Source: 67-14 sp020438345
GTDB taxonomy: Bacteria > Actinomycetota > Thermoleophilia > Solirubrobacterales > 70-9
DNA length: 64,000 nt
Assembly: GCA_937872475.1 (NCBI GenBank)
Contig: CALMSY010000005.1
Coordinates: 124,001 to 188,000, forward strand
Reading direction: 5' to 3'
Shown here: piece by piece, positions 9,701-17,839 of the stretch
Layout: every line of letters begins with the position of its first letter
Position numbering within the stretch: position 1 is the stretch's first letter
Made by a program: the position numbers and the translations under genes
The notes under the pieces: generated by a model
Databases searched by the model: none
Seen by the model: only the letters and a program-made list of their open reading frames with translations
Told to the model about the DNA's origin: nothing

Positions 9701-10773
9701 GCGATCACCGCCACACCCATCGCGGCAGCTGCGTTGGCAGCGACGGCATCCCCGTCCTGGTCCGAACCGAAATCGGAACCCAGGGACATGTTGATCACAT
9801 CGACATGGTCGCTCGGATCGCCGTCGCCGTTCGGGTCCACGGCATGGTCAATCGCCTCGGTGACCACATCGGTACTGCCCTCGCATCCGAGCACGCGAAT
9901 CGCGTAGACATCCGCTTCTGGCGCGGTGCCAGGGCCGATCTTCATCGCTCCGAAATCGGTGGAAGTGTCGTAGGCGCCGGTGTAGGTCGACCCATCCCCG
10001 TTCACCCCCAGGCCGGCCGCCGACCCGGCCACATGGGTGCCGTGGCCACCACAGTCGAGCGGATTCGGGTCCGGATGCGGTACTGGCTGATAGCCCGGGT
10101 CGGAACGATCTGTGTTGTAGCTGTCTCCGACCAGGTCGATCCCGCCGACGACTTTCGCATTTGGAAAATAGGCACTGTCGGCGATCTGTGCCTCATTCGC
10201 GTGAGCGTCTTCCCAGGCCGCGGTCGTTCCCGGTCCGCCGAAATCCGCATGGGTGTAGTCCACCCCGGTATCGATCACCGCGATGCTCTTGCCCTGGCCG
10301 AGGAAGCCGGTGGTTTCCCAGGCTGATGGTGTCCCCTGAAAGGGCACGGCATAGGAGTTGTCGGCCCTCTTCGGCGCGACCGGATACACCGCGACAACCC
10401 CGGGAATCTCCTCAAGAGCTTTGAAGTCACCGGCATCTGCCCTCACGCCGACCGACGCCAGGACGCTGTGGGTCCGGTAGACCACATCGGCGTCCGCGGG
10501 GAGATCCTTGACTACTTCGGTCTGGGCGCGGCTGATGACCGGCTTCTGACTGCGGGCAGCTGATCTTGCTGCGGCAAGACCGTCACTGCGTTCCTCTCGA
10601 AAGACCTTGACCGTTGAATCAGGCTCAAGCCTGAGCAGGAAAGTCCGGGGCAGGTCTTCTCCCCCCGAGACCCTGGCGGCTGAGGCGGGCTGACCCGCTC
10701 CCGCTACGGCGAGCAGCATCACAACCGTTGCCGCACCCTTGATAAATCCTGCTCCCTGCCGTCGGATCTTCAT
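6760..10773 (-). CDS. Large secreted subtilisin-like serine protease (S8) with PA insert
   Basis: A 1337-residue exported protease. Signal peptide about residues 12-33, then a propeptide-like region to ~140. The S8 triad is visible: Asp168 in 'AVIDTGVDY', His244 in 'GGHGTHVAG' and Ser584 in 'SGTSMAAPM', with the oxyanion region 'VIASAGNAGD' near 360. A protease-associated (PA) insert lies about 430-520. Downstream are Fn3-like/Ig-like beta domains ('VTVRLEI', 'GEVVFSVDGEVVG'), and the last ~140 residues are very Arg/Lys-rich with paired Cys and 'SGVRSCRI' motifs, a tail style seen in secreted proteins of this lineage. It probably degrades extracellular protein and stays wall-associated through the basic tail, which is inference. 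A 28-nt gap separates it from the upstream DUF6174-like gene. Confidence 0.93.
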   Translation of the reverse strand: MKIRRQGAGFIKGAATVVMLLAVAGAGQPASAARVSGGEDLPRTFLLRLEPDSTVKVFREERSDGLAAARSAARSQKPVISRAQTEVVKDLPADADVVYRTHSVLASVGVRADAGDFKALEEIPGVVAVYPVAPKRADNSYAVPFQGTPSAWETTGFLGQGKSIAVIDTGVDYTHADFGGPGTTAAWEDAHANEAQIADSAYFPNAKVVGGIDLVGDSYNTDRSDPGYQPVPHPDPNPLDCGGHGTHVAGSAAGLGVNGDGSTYTGAYDTSTDFGAMKIGPGTAPEADVYAIRVLGCEGSTDVVTEAIDHAVDPNGDGDPSDHVDVINMSLGSDFGSDQDGDAVAANAAAAMGVAVIASAGNAGDHTDISGAPGNASRVLSVASTVDAQSRMDGVSLTIDGNPETFGMTRGQLYDWSSLPDLAGPVVAAPPTNETACSPYPSGTFTGKVVLVKWHDAVPECGSIARGQNLSDAGAIGFIFGSDSETFSAGINGSSEIPGVLVVASGADEIRDALDNSLDVEVTGTSNGSVIRTDPADNDKVSGFTSRGIHSAGNLKPDVAAVGSSVFSAAVGSGDGGVSNSGTSMAAPMVAGLAALVRQAHPGWNPLQVKAGIMNTAGNDVFVDGSANPSAGRYGPIRVGAGRIDASSAVANDMLAYNPDNGSVSVSFGPVEAAGPVVIEKKVTVENLSNFSETFDAQYDPITEVPGAEFTVSPQEVAVGSGRTGTVTVRLEIDDPSALTKSIDPTIGRIGAEFGYPRETLAEAMGRLLLTPDSPGATLRVPVYAAPRPASVMSQPDSLLIHRDAATAGQPVQSAVLPLTGSGVGGESGDNGVGDGDPDNDIFSIAAGFELQATSGEAPECGGMVVTGCYRLPEERSADLSEVGVTSDFPQSGDAAQSNGYFALAVHRPWGIPVSKLFLQVDIDVDEDGKPDLLLYNDRLGDDDTFISELYDPAKPSGQRVIDQQLLNGRFGDTDTALYDSDVMVLPVALAALADYGITPENPSVSYGVETYSAYSGQPIDLIGVDSATGDLKDPLKANLFRPGISVTDEDGGGPLVPDQPGEELTVTRNVESWQQDGGKGLMMVHFHNQDGARVQTVDLRGAATSTRVTVGSESIEARVVAQGEGLPVPGGEVVFSVDGEVVGRAQLNGGVARLSSTVPSGTPRLVTASYGGDIDFAPSFGQVGRSDPTIVARASSRKKRNARGWYRTPVIVTFTCTANGSPISRCPEPRRLTRDGRKHAVSGEAVAADGGRAAARVSGIKIDRTRPVVRIRGVRRGAVYSKIKRAKCIARDRTSGVRSCRIIRRRHGKRVVYTARATDRAGNGRTIRVRVRLRHR

Positions 10774-10801
10774 CTCACCCGACCTTAACGGGTCAAACGG
10801 A

Positions 10802-11263
10802 TCAAAGTTGCCGAAAAGCGGTCACCCGATACCGGACTTCATCGTCGGCAATCATCGGAGAGACATCAATCGCAAGGTAATTGACAAAGCCCAGCCGGGC
10901 GTTGTATCTCACATCCAGCACCGCGACTTCTGACATGACTGCCCGGTCGACGATCCTGAACAGTCCCGGCACAGTGAACGGTCCACCCCAGCCCTTCACC
11001 GAGACTTTCACTACTTTTCCCCTTCGGACGGTCACCACCGCCGCCCCTGGCGGCGCGCAGAAGCACATGCGGTCAACCTTCAGGCGGTAGCTGCGGACTC
11101 CCCGGCTGTCCCACCTGGAACGGGCCCGACTCAATTCACCTGCGGCGCTGCCATCGGTGATCGCCGGGTCGACCGGACTCGGCGGACCGGGATCTGTCGC
11201 AGAGGCAGGTGCGGCCAGCAGCAAGGCCAGACAAACCGTCAGCAGGGAGATCAGCTTCTTCAC
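10802..11263 (-). CDS. Secreted DUF6174-like protein
   Basis: A 153-residue exported protein. The frame is open far upstream, but a GTG at 11263 gives a clean signal peptide ('KKLISLLTVCLALLLAAPASA'). The mature domain has the DUF6174 pattern: a Trp ('RWDSRGVRSYRL'), a C-x-C ('MCFCAPPG'), the strand 'VTVRRGKVVKVSV', then 'LFRIVDRA', 'VRYNARLGFVNYLAIDV' and the closing 'ADDEVRYRVTAF'. Function of the family is unknown. No strong ribosome-binding site precedes the GTG. It is divergent from the PLP enzyme gene with only 48 nt between starts, and precedes the protease on the same strand. Confidence 0.8.
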   Translation of the reverse strand: MKKLISLLTVCLALLLAAPASATDPGPPSPVDPAITDGSAAGELSRARSRWDSRGVRSYRLKVDRMCFCAPPGAAVVTVRRGKVVKVSVKGWGGPFTVPGLFRIVDRAVMSEVAVLDVRYNARLGFVNYLAIDVSPMIADDEVRYRVTAFRQL

Positions 11264-11311
11264 GTCCGTATGTCTACCACTTGTCGGACGCCGATCGGTC
11301 ACAATCGCCCG

Positions 11312-12295
11312 ATGCCGCACCTGCATGAATGGAGTCCTGCCCTGCGCCAGTCTCTGCCCCACCTCGTCCTCGGTGACGCTCCGACGCCGGTCCGGGAACT
11401 CCCGGCCTTCGCAGACGGCGTCAATGGCATCTGGCTGAAGGATGAAAGTGGCTTCGGCAACGGTGGATGGGGCGGCAACAAGGTCCGCAAGCTCGAGTGG
11501 CTGCTGCCTGATGTGAAACGCAGGAAACGAAAGACCATCCTCACATTTGGCGGACTCGGTACCAACTGGGGGCTGGCGACTGCCCTCTACGCCAGGGAGA
11601 TGGGAATCCACACGGCGCTGGCTCTGATCGATCAGCCAAGGGATGAACATGTCGAGGCGCAGCTGGAACGGCTCCGCGCTTCCGGCGCGACGATCCATTT
11701 CACCCGAAGCAAGAACCGCACGGTTCTGCTCGCGCCGTGGCTTGTCGCCCGACACATGAGCGGCCCCAGGCCCCCGTACGTCCTTCCCTCTGGCGGTTCC
11801 TCGCCACTCGGCGCGCTCGGCTACGTCGAGACCGCTTTCGAAATCGCAGCACAGGTGAAATCCGGTGAACTCCCTGAACCCGGCTACGTCGTGGTTCCGG
11901 CAGGTTCGGGGGGAACAGCGGCCGGCCTCGCGCTTGGCTTCGCTATCGCCGGGCTTCCGGTTCAAACCGTCGGGGTGATCGTCACCGAGCATCTGAAACT
12001 CGATGACGCCGCCATCGGCCGGCTGGCGCGGAAGTCCGCCGCCCTGCTCCGGGAGCGGGGAGCAGACTTTCCGGAACCGCAACTCAATCTGGAAATGACC
12101 GGCCAGTGGCTGGGAGATGGGTACGGGACCCCCACCGCCGAGTCCGAACGTGCGATCGAGCTGACCCGGCAATCCGGCCTGGAACTCGATCCGGTCTACA
12201 CCGCAAAGGCGATGGCAGCCCTGCTCGCCAGATCCCGAGCTGGTGATTTCGGGAGCCGACCGGTTCTCTTCATCAACACCAACGGTCCCCGGTAA
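11312..12295 (+). CDS. PLP-dependent D-cysteine desulfhydrase / ACC deaminase family enzyme
   Basis: A 327-residue fold-type II PLP enzyme. 'WLKDESGFGNGGWGGNKVRKLEWLL' contains the Schiff-base Lys in G-G-N-K-x-R-K-L, the hallmark of the ACC deaminase/D-cysteine desulfhydrase group. 'GGLGTNWGLATA' is the carboxylate-binding loop (the usual 'SNH' replaced by 'TNW'), and 'PAGSGGTAAGLALG' is the phosphate-binding glycine loop. The TNW substitution makes true ACC deaminase activity uncertain. It likely cleaves a D-amino acid or related small substrate to pyruvate and ammonia. The ATG at 11312 fits the start of the fold better than the upstream ATG at 11270. Confidence 0.85.
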   Translation: MPHLHEWSPALRQSLPHLVLGDAPTPVRELPAFADGVNGIWLKDESGFGNGGWGGNKVRKLEWLLPDVKRRKRKTILTFGGLGTNWGLATALYAREMGIHTALALIDQPRDEHVEAQLERLRASGATIHFTRSKNRTVLLAPWLVARHMSGPRPPYVLPSGGSSPLGALGYVETAFEIAAQVKSGELPEPGYVVVPAGSGGTAAGLALGFAIAGLPVQTVGVIVTEHLKLDDAAIGRLARKSAALLRERGADFPEPQLNLEMTGQWLGDGYGTPTAESERAIELTRQSGLELDPVYTAKAMAALLARSRAGDFGSRPVLFINTNGPR

Positions 12296-12345
12296 CCACA
12301 CCGGTCGCCACAGACTCCTGGCCCGGAAACCTGGTCCGGGGCGAA

Positions 12346-13035
12346 TCAGCCAAAAAGGGTCAGGTCCGGTTCGCGTTCACCCCGGAGTACGGCCAGATCG
12401 ACTTCGACGCAGGCGATGTCGCGGCCTTCGGCCAGAGTCCGGGCCTGCGGCTTGATTGACTGGGCGGCGAGGATCCCGCGGCAGCCGGACATCGAGGGGT
12501 CGCGGTGGATCCGTTCCAGGTAGCGGGTGATCTGCTCGACGGCTTCGATCGTCCCAACACGCTTTATTTCGACCGCAACCCAGTTTTCGTCGGTGTCCCG
12601 GCACATAAGGTCAACCGGACCTATGTCCGTGAACCATTCCCGCTTGACAAGCCGGAGGCCTTCACCACACCAATGTGGCTGGTCGGCCAGCAGTTCCTGC
12701 AGGTGAGCCTCCACACCATCCCGCTCAAGAGCCGCGGCCTCGCCCATATCGTGAGTGACATCGGAGAGGATTTCGGTGATCCTGATCACGACCTTGTCCT
12801 CGGTCGCCCCTGCCCGCTTCGTGACGACGATCGTTGCGGGCTCATTGCCGGTTTCGCCCTTTTCCTCAATCGTGGTCGGCGGTGTCATCCAGTTCTGCGG
12901 CTTGTAGCCGCCGGTGTCGGCGTGAATCATCACCGACCCGTCCGACTTGATCATCACGAGGCGGAGGGCCTCCGGGAGAAAGGTTTCGAGCCGCCCGGTG
13001 TAACGGGCTTCGCAACGGGCTACGATCAGACGCAC
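12346..13035 (-). CDS. nucS: Mismatch-specific endonuclease NucS/EndoMS
   Basis: A 229-residue NucS. The N-terminal domain begins 'VRLIVARCEARYTGRLETFLPEA' and contains 'VMIKSDGSVMIHAD' and 'YKPQNWMTPP', all family landmarks. The C-terminal nuclease has the PD-(D/E)xK pattern 'GPVDLMCRD' followed by 'VAVEIKR', giving the Asp and Glu-x-Lys catalytic set. The short tail ending 'DLTLFG' fits the clamp-binding C-terminal motif known in actinobacterial EndoMS. In Actinobacteria and many archaea NucS cuts mismatched DNA in place of MutS/MutL. The GTG at 13035 matches the usual family N-terminus better than the ATG at 13080. It lies next to ung, forming a small DNA-maintenance cluster. Confidence 0.94.
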   Translation of the reverse strand: MRLIVARCEARYTGRLETFLPEALRLVMIKSDGSVMIHADTGGYKPQNWMTPPTTIEEKGETGNEPATIVVTKRAGATEDKVVIRITEILSDVTHDMGEAAALERDGVEAHLQELLADQPHWCGEGLRLVKREWFTDIGPVDLMCRDTDENWVAVEIKRVGTIEAVEQITRYLERIHRDPSMSGCRGILAAQSIKPQARTLAEGRDIACVEVDLAVLRGEREPDLTLFG

Positions 13036-13109
13036 GCCGGGGAGCCTAGCCAAACTGGCGGCCAGTCCGACGATCAGCACAAGCGCACGATCAGGCGCGA
13101 ACCAGTTCT

Positions 13110-13787
13110 TCAGGGCAGGCGCCAGTCGATCGGCTCGGCGCCCTGCTCGATCAGCAGTTCATTGGTACGGCTGAACGGACGCGACCCGAAAAAGCCGTGG
13201 CGTGCGGCCATCGGGCTCGGGTGCGGTGATTCGAGGCATGGCACCTGCCCCAGCATCGGCCTCAAGTTACGGGCGTTACGACCCCAGAGGATCGCCACCA
13301 TCGGGCCTCCGCGAGCGGCAAGTACCCGGATCGCCTGTTCGGTCACCTCCTCCCAGCCCCGGCCCTGATGGGAGTTCGGCTGCCCCGGCTGAACGGTGAG
13401 TGAACGGTTGAGCAAGAGCACACCCTGCTTGAACCAGGGCGAGAGGTCACCGCTGGACGGTGGCGGATAGCCGAGGTCATCCGTGTACTCCCTGAAGATG
13501 TTGACCAGACTCGGCGGCAGCGGCCGCACATCGGGCGCAACCGAGAATGAAAGTCCGACCGCATGCCCCGGGGTCGGGTAGGGATCCTGCCCGACGATCA
13601 GGACCCGCACCTGCTCCAGCGGCAGGGTGAACGCCAGCAGGATCTTTTCCCCGGATGGCAGATAGCCCCGGCCCGCGGCCGCTTCACCACGAAGGAAGTC
13701 GCCCAACTCTCCGATCCGGGGAACGACTGGCTGAAGGGCATCCGCCCAACCCGGATCAATTACTTCACTGAGCGACCGCTCCGACAC
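13110..13787 (-). CDS. ung: Uracil-DNA glycosylase, family 1
   Basis: A 225-residue family-1 UDG that removes uracil from DNA. 'VLIVGQDPYPTPGHAVGLSFSV' carries the water-activating Asp and the Tyr that blocks thymine. 'VLLLNRSLTVQPGQPNSH' is the proline-containing loop, and 'SPHPSPMAARHGFFGSRPFSRTNELL' is the leucine/His DNA-intercalation loop with the catalytic His. Length is normal. It precedes nucS on the same strand with a 74-nt gap. Confidence 0.96.
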   Translation of the reverse strand: MSERSLSEVIDPGWADALQPVVPRIGELGDFLRGEAAAGRGYLPSGEKILLAFTLPLEQVRVLIVGQDPYPTPGHAVGLSFSVAPDVRPLPPSLVNIFREYTDDLGYPPPSSGDLSPWFKQGVLLLNRSLTVQPGQPNSHQGRGWEEVTEQAIRVLAARGGPMVAILWGRNARNLRPMLGQVPCLESPHPSPMAARHGFFGSRPFSRTNELLIEQGAEPIDWRLP

Positions 13788-13818
13788 GGCCCCAGCATAC
13801 GAGGAGCAGTGGTCCGCT

Positions 13819-14295
13819 TCAGCGTCCGTAGACCAGGTGCGTGACGACGGGAGTTGTGCGACTGCTGACCGGTTTCAGCTTCACGCCCGGGGTGTCGGCG
13901 AAAACGCGTTCGCCGCCGCCTGCAACGAAAGGGGCCACGTGCAGTCGGAGTTCATCGACAAGCCCGGCCGCCAGGTACTGGTTGAGAACACCCGGCCCGC
14001 CGGCGATCGAAATGTTCCGGTCACCGGCTGCTTTCCGTGCCCTTTCAAGCGCGTCTTCGATTCCTCCCGTGACGAAGTGAAAAGTGGTCCCTCCCTCCAT
14101 CTCGATGCTCGGTCGCGGACGATGGCCGAGAATGAAAACAGGAGCGTGGTAGGGAGGGTTGCTGCCCCAATATCCGTCCCAGTCGAGGTCCCATTCTCCT
14201 TCATCGGAGGAGAACATCTTGCGGCCCATGATGTAGGCACCGGCCTCCGTGATCTTTGCCCGCTCCTCCTTGTTGTCATCAAGGTATTCGAACAT
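13819..14295 (-). CDS. DHFR/RibD-C-like reductase, N-terminus missing
   Basis: A 158-residue fragment of the RibD C-terminal/dihydrofolate-reductase-like family ('AYIMGRKMFSSDEG', 'APVFILGHRPRP', 'ISIAGGPGVLNQYLAAGLVDELRLHVAPFVAGGG'). Intact relatives begin with a first strand of the type M-S-x-S-L-D-G-F about 25-35 residues earlier. Here that strand is absent: the frame upstream of the ATG reads 'CGDIDPKQLHAW', similar to the usual loop before the helix, then runs into the end of the fadB-like gene in another frame. No good ribosome-binding site lies before the ATG. This looks like a 5'-truncated gene created by a rearrangement at the fadB 3' end, probably non-functional because the first strand helps bind NADPH. 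Confidence 0.6.
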   Translation of the reverse strand: MFEYLDDNKEERAKITEAGAYIMGRKMFSSDEGEWDLDWDGYWGSNPPYHAPVFILGHRPRPSIEMEGGTTFHFVTGGIEDALERARKAAGDRNISIAGGPGVLNQYLAAGLVDELRLHVAPFVAGGGERVFADTPGVKLKPVSSRTTPVVTHLVYGR

Positions 14296-14342
14296 CCACG
14301 CGTGAAGCTGCTTCGGATCGATGTCGCCGCAGGGGCGCCTCC

Positions 14343-16529
14343 CTAATATGTCTCGCCGCGCTCGGCCAGCTTGACCAGCGAAGCGGGCGGCTCGAAACGC
14401 TCGCCGTACTTCTCAGTCAGTTCACGGCTTCGTTCGACAAACCCGGCCGGACCCTTGCGCTCGGGATGGGCTTCAGAGCGGTATCCGTTGATGTACTGGA
14501 GCACTCCACCGGTCCAGCCCGGGAAGCCGATACCGAAGATCGAGCCGATGTTGGCGTCGGCGACCGATTCGATCACGCCCTCGTCGAGGCACTTGACGGT
14601 CTCCAGCGATTCGACGAAGAGCATCCGCTCCTCCAGCTCTTTGAGATCGATTTGCGAGGGGTCTTCGACCGACGGGAACTCTTCCTTGAGCCCGGCCCAG
14701 AGACCGGTCCTCTTGCCGTCCTCGTAATCGTAGAAACCGGCGCCCGCCAGCTTGCCCGCGCGGCCCGCTTCGACCATTCGGTCGACCACCGCGAAAGCCG
14801 GGTGCGGACTCCACTCGACACCATCGGCTTCGAGTGCCTCGCGGGTCGCCTTGCGGATCTTGATCATCAACTCCATGTTCAGTTCGTCGCTCAGCTGAAG
14901 CACCGGAGCCGGGTAGCCGGCCTGGCTTGACGCCTGCTCGATAGTCGCCGCGGGCACACCCTCCGCGAGGAAGGCTATACCTTCGTTGATGAAGGTTCCG
15001 ATCACCCGGCTGGTGAAAAAGCCGCGCGAATCGTTGACCACGATCGGAGTCTTCTTGATCTGTTTTGCGAGATCAAGCGCCCGGTGAAGTGTGGTGTCAC
15101 TGGTTTTCTCACCCTTGATGATCTCCAGCAGTGGCATCTTGTCCACCGGGCTGAAAAAGTGGAGGCCGATGAAGTCAGCCGGACGCGAAACACCTTCGGC
15201 AAGGCCTGTGATCGGCAGAGTCGAAGTATTCGAGCCGAGCAGGGCTCCCTCGGCCAGGAACGGCTCGATCTCCGCGAAGACCTTGGCCTTTACCCCCGGA
15301 TCTTCGAAGACCGCCTCGATCACCAGGTCAGCCCCCTCGGCGTCCCTGGCTTCGGCGGCCGGGGAGATCCGGGCGAGCAGGGCCTCACCCTTCTCCTCGG
15401 TCGAGCGCCCACGGGAGATCGCCTTTTCGACGATGTCCTTCGAGTAACCCTTGCCACGCTCCGCAGCCTCGAGCGAGATGTCCTTGAGGACGACCTCGAT
15501 ACCGGCCTTGGCGCAGACATACGCGATCGCGGCGCCCATCATGCCCGCACCGAGCACCACTACCTTCCTGGCCGTGTGCTTCTCGCTGTCGGCCGGGCGG
15601 CCGCGGTCGCCGTTCACTTCCTGCAAGTCGAAGAAGAAAGCCTGGATCATGTTCTTCGCGGTCTGGCCCGTTGCGAGTTCGAGGAAATAGCGGCCCTCGA
15701 TCTCGATCGCGGTGTCAAAATCAACCTGCGAACCCTCGACCGCGGCTGACATGATCGCGATCGGGGCCGGGTACGCCGCGCCCTTCAGCTGCTTCTTCAG
15801 GTTCGACGGGAAAGCCGGCAGAGTCATCGCCAACTTCGGGTTCGACGGCGTGCCACCAGGGATCTTGTATCCCTTGACGTCCCAGGGCTGGACCGCTTCG
15901 GGGTTCTCGCCGATCCACTTCTTCGCGACCGGGACCAGTTCATCCGGCGAATCGACCAGCTCGTCGATCAGCCCGATCTCCTTCGCCTTGGCCGGACGGA
16001 GCGGTTTGCCCTGGATCAGCACCTGCATCAGCGCGTCGGCGATGCCGAGCATGCGTACGGTGCGCACCACCCCGCCACCACCGGGCAGCAGGCCGAGCTG
16101 AACCTCGGGGGCACCCAGCTGGATCTTCGGATCGTCGACGACGATCCGGTGATGGGTAGCGAGAGTGATCTCGAGTCCCCCGCCGAGTGCCGAACCGGCG
16201 ACCGCCGCGACCACCGGTACGCCGAGCGTCTCGAGCCGGCGGAGCTGGGCCTTGACCAGACGGATGCCTTCCGCGAACTCAACCGCTTGTTCCCTGGTCA
16301 CCGCGAGCAGGTCATTCAGGTCACCGCCGGCAAAAAAGGTCTTCTTGCCGGAGGTGATGATCACCCCGCTGATCTCATCCTTCTCGGCCTCGAGGCGGTC
16401 GACGATCTGACCCATCGATTCGATGTAGTCGCGATTCATCGTGTTCGCACCCTGGCCGGGATCGTCGATTGTCAGGATGACGATTCCGTCATCGCCCTTT
16501 TCCCACTGGATGGTCCTGGTTTCACTCAT
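14343..16529 (-). CDS. fadB: Fatty-acid oxidation multifunctional protein (enoyl-CoA hydratase / 3-hydroxyacyl-CoA dehydrogenase)
   Basis: A 728-residue bifunctional beta-oxidation enzyme. The N-terminal crotonase domain (about 1-190) shows 'FFAGGDLNDL' (oxyanion hole), 'GGGLEITLATHHRI' and 'GAPEVQLGLLPGGGG' with the catalytic Glu. The NAD-binding Rossmann domain starts near 320 with 'VVLGAGMMGAAIAYVCAKAGI', followed by 'IGLHFFSPVDKMPLLEII', where the catalytic His lies, and a C-terminal 3HCDH domain. It converts trans-2-enoyl-CoA to 3-ketoacyl-CoA in two steps. It sits 26 nt after the thiolase on the same strand, so the two form a classical fadAB-type operon. The name fadB versus fadJ is a convention only. 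Confidence 0.95.
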   Translation of the reverse strand: MSETRTIQWEKGDDGIVILTIDDPGQGANTMNRDYIESMGQIVDRLEAEKDEISGVIITSGKKTFFAGGDLNDLLAVTREQAVEFAEGIRLVKAQLRRLETLGVPVVAAVAGSALGGGLEITLATHHRIVVDDPKIQLGAPEVQLGLLPGGGGVVRTVRMLGIADALMQVLIQGKPLRPAKAKEIGLIDELVDSPDELVPVAKKWIGENPEAVQPWDVKGYKIPGGTPSNPKLAMTLPAFPSNLKKQLKGAAYPAPIAIMSAAVEGSQVDFDTAIEIEGRYFLELATGQTAKNMIQAFFFDLQEVNGDRGRPADSEKHTARKVVVLGAGMMGAAIAYVCAKAGIEVVLKDISLEAAERGKGYSKDIVEKAISRGRSTEEKGEALLARISPAAEARDAEGADLVIEAVFEDPGVKAKVFAEIEPFLAEGALLGSNTSTLPITGLAEGVSRPADFIGLHFFSPVDKMPLLEIIKGEKTSDTTLHRALDLAKQIKKTPIVVNDSRGFFTSRVIGTFINEGIAFLAEGVPAATIEQASSQAGYPAPVLQLSDELNMELMIKIRKATREALEADGVEWSPHPAFAVVDRMVEAGRAGKLAGAGFYDYEDGKRTGLWAGLKEEFPSVEDPSQIDLKELEERMLFVESLETVKCLDEGVIESVADANIGSIFGIGFPGWTGGVLQYINGYRSEAHPERKGPAGFVERSRELTEKYGERFEPPASLVKLAERGETY

Positions 16530-16555
16530 GCTTTGAATCTCCTGGTCTTCCCGGC

Positions 16556-17770
16556 TCAGACCCGCTCGACTACGGTGGCGATTCCCATGCCACCGCCGAC
16601 GCAGAGGGTGCAGAGGCCGTAGCGGCCACCGGTGCGTTCGAGCTCATCGACGATCGTGCCGAGGATCATGCCGCCGGTCGCACCGAGCGGATGGCCCATC
16701 GCAATCGCGCCGCCGTTCACGTTCACCTTCTCCATATCGACGTCGAGATCACGGACGAGGCGGAGGGCTACCGCGGCAAAGGCCTCGTTGATCTCGATCA
16801 GGTCGAGGTCATCGGCGGTGATGCCAGCCTTGGCGAGAGCCTTCTTGCTGGCCGGGCCGGGAGCGGTGAGCATGATGGTCGGGTCGGCGCCCGAAACCGC
16901 GGTCGAGACGATCCGGGCCCTCGGCGTGAGACCGTTCGCCTCGCCTGCCCGCTCGCTGCCAATCGCGATCAGCGAAGCGCCGTCGACAATTCCGGATGAG
17001 TTACCGGCGTGATGGACGTGATCGATCTTCTCGACCCAGTGGTATTTCTGAAGCGCGACCGCGTCGAAGCCACCCATGTCTCCCATCCCGGCGAAGGACG
17101 GCTTCAGCTTGGCCAGCGAATCGGTGGTGGTTCCTTCGCGTATGAACTCGTCGTTGTCCAGCACGACCATGTCGTTGAAGTCCCTGACCGGAATCACCGA
17201 GCCCGCGAACCGGCCTTCCTTCTGGGCGGCCGCGGCCCTTTCCTGCGAGCGGACCGCGAACTCGTCGACGTCATCGCGGGTGAAGCCTTCGATCGTCGCG
17301 ATCAGATCGGCCCCGATTCCCTGGGGCACGAAGCTGGTGTCGTAGTTGGTCTCCGGGTCCATCGCCCAGGCACCACCGTCGGAACCCATCGGAACGCGGG
17401 ACATCGATTCAACCCCTCCCGCGAGGACCAAATCCTCCCATCCGGAGGCCACCTTCTGGGCGGCAATGTTCACGGCCTCAAGGCCTGAGGCGCAGAAACG
17501 GTTGAGCTGGACCCCGGCGACGGTGTCTGGCAGGCCGGCTTTGATCGCGGCGGTCTTGGCGATGTCGGCGCCCTGGTCGCCGACCGGCGAAACGCAGCCC
17601 AGCACCACATCATCAATCGTGTTCGGGTCGAGCTTCTCGTTGCGGATCAGGGTCTCGTGCATGAGGCCCACCACGAGATCAACCGGCTTAGTCGAGTGGA
17701 GCGAACCGTTGCTCTTGCCCTTGCCGCGAGGGGTGCGGATGGCGTCGAAGATCAATGCCTCAGTACTCAT
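16556..17770 (-). CDS. fadA: Acetyl-CoA acyltransferase (thiolase)
   Basis: A 404-residue thiolase for the last step of beta-oxidation. The nucleophilic Cys is in 'QLNRFCASGLEAVNIAA', the catalytic His in 'GGAIAMGHPLGATGG' and the second Cys in 'LCTLCVGGGMG'. 'DVVLGCVSPVGDQGADIAKTAA' and 'HHAGNSSGIVDGA' are further family signatures. It heads the operon with the multifunctional hydratase/dehydrogenase and is preceded on the same strand by a TetR regulator (69-nt gap), which probably controls it. Confidence 0.95.
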   Translation of the reverse strand: MSTEALIFDAIRTPRGKGKSNGSLHSTKPVDLVVGLMHETLIRNEKLDPNTIDDVVLGCVSPVGDQGADIAKTAAIKAGLPDTVAGVQLNRFCASGLEAVNIAAQKVASGWEDLVLAGGVESMSRVPMGSDGGAWAMDPETNYDTSFVPQGIGADLIATIEGFTRDDVDEFAVRSQERAAAAQKEGRFAGSVIPVRDFNDMVVLDNDEFIREGTTTDSLAKLKPSFAGMGDMGGFDAVALQKYHWVEKIDHVHHAGNSSGIVDGASLIAIGSERAGEANGLTPRARIVSTAVSGADPTIMLTAPGPASKKALAKAGITADDLDLIEINEAFAAVALRLVRDLDVDMEKVNVNGGAIAMGHPLGATGGMILGTIVDELERTGGRYGLCTLCVGGGMGIATVVERV

Positions 17771-17839
17771 CGAGATGCTCCGTTTCGGAAGTGAGGGAAC
17801 TTTCTGTGCTGGCTGACACAGGAACGCCCGTTAATTATG

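Noticed and set aside
9409..10326. A 305-codon open frame on the plus strand opposite the protease
   Set aside because: It is antisense to the S8 catalytic domain, has no recognisable domain, and is the kind of long shadow frame expected in high-GC DNA.
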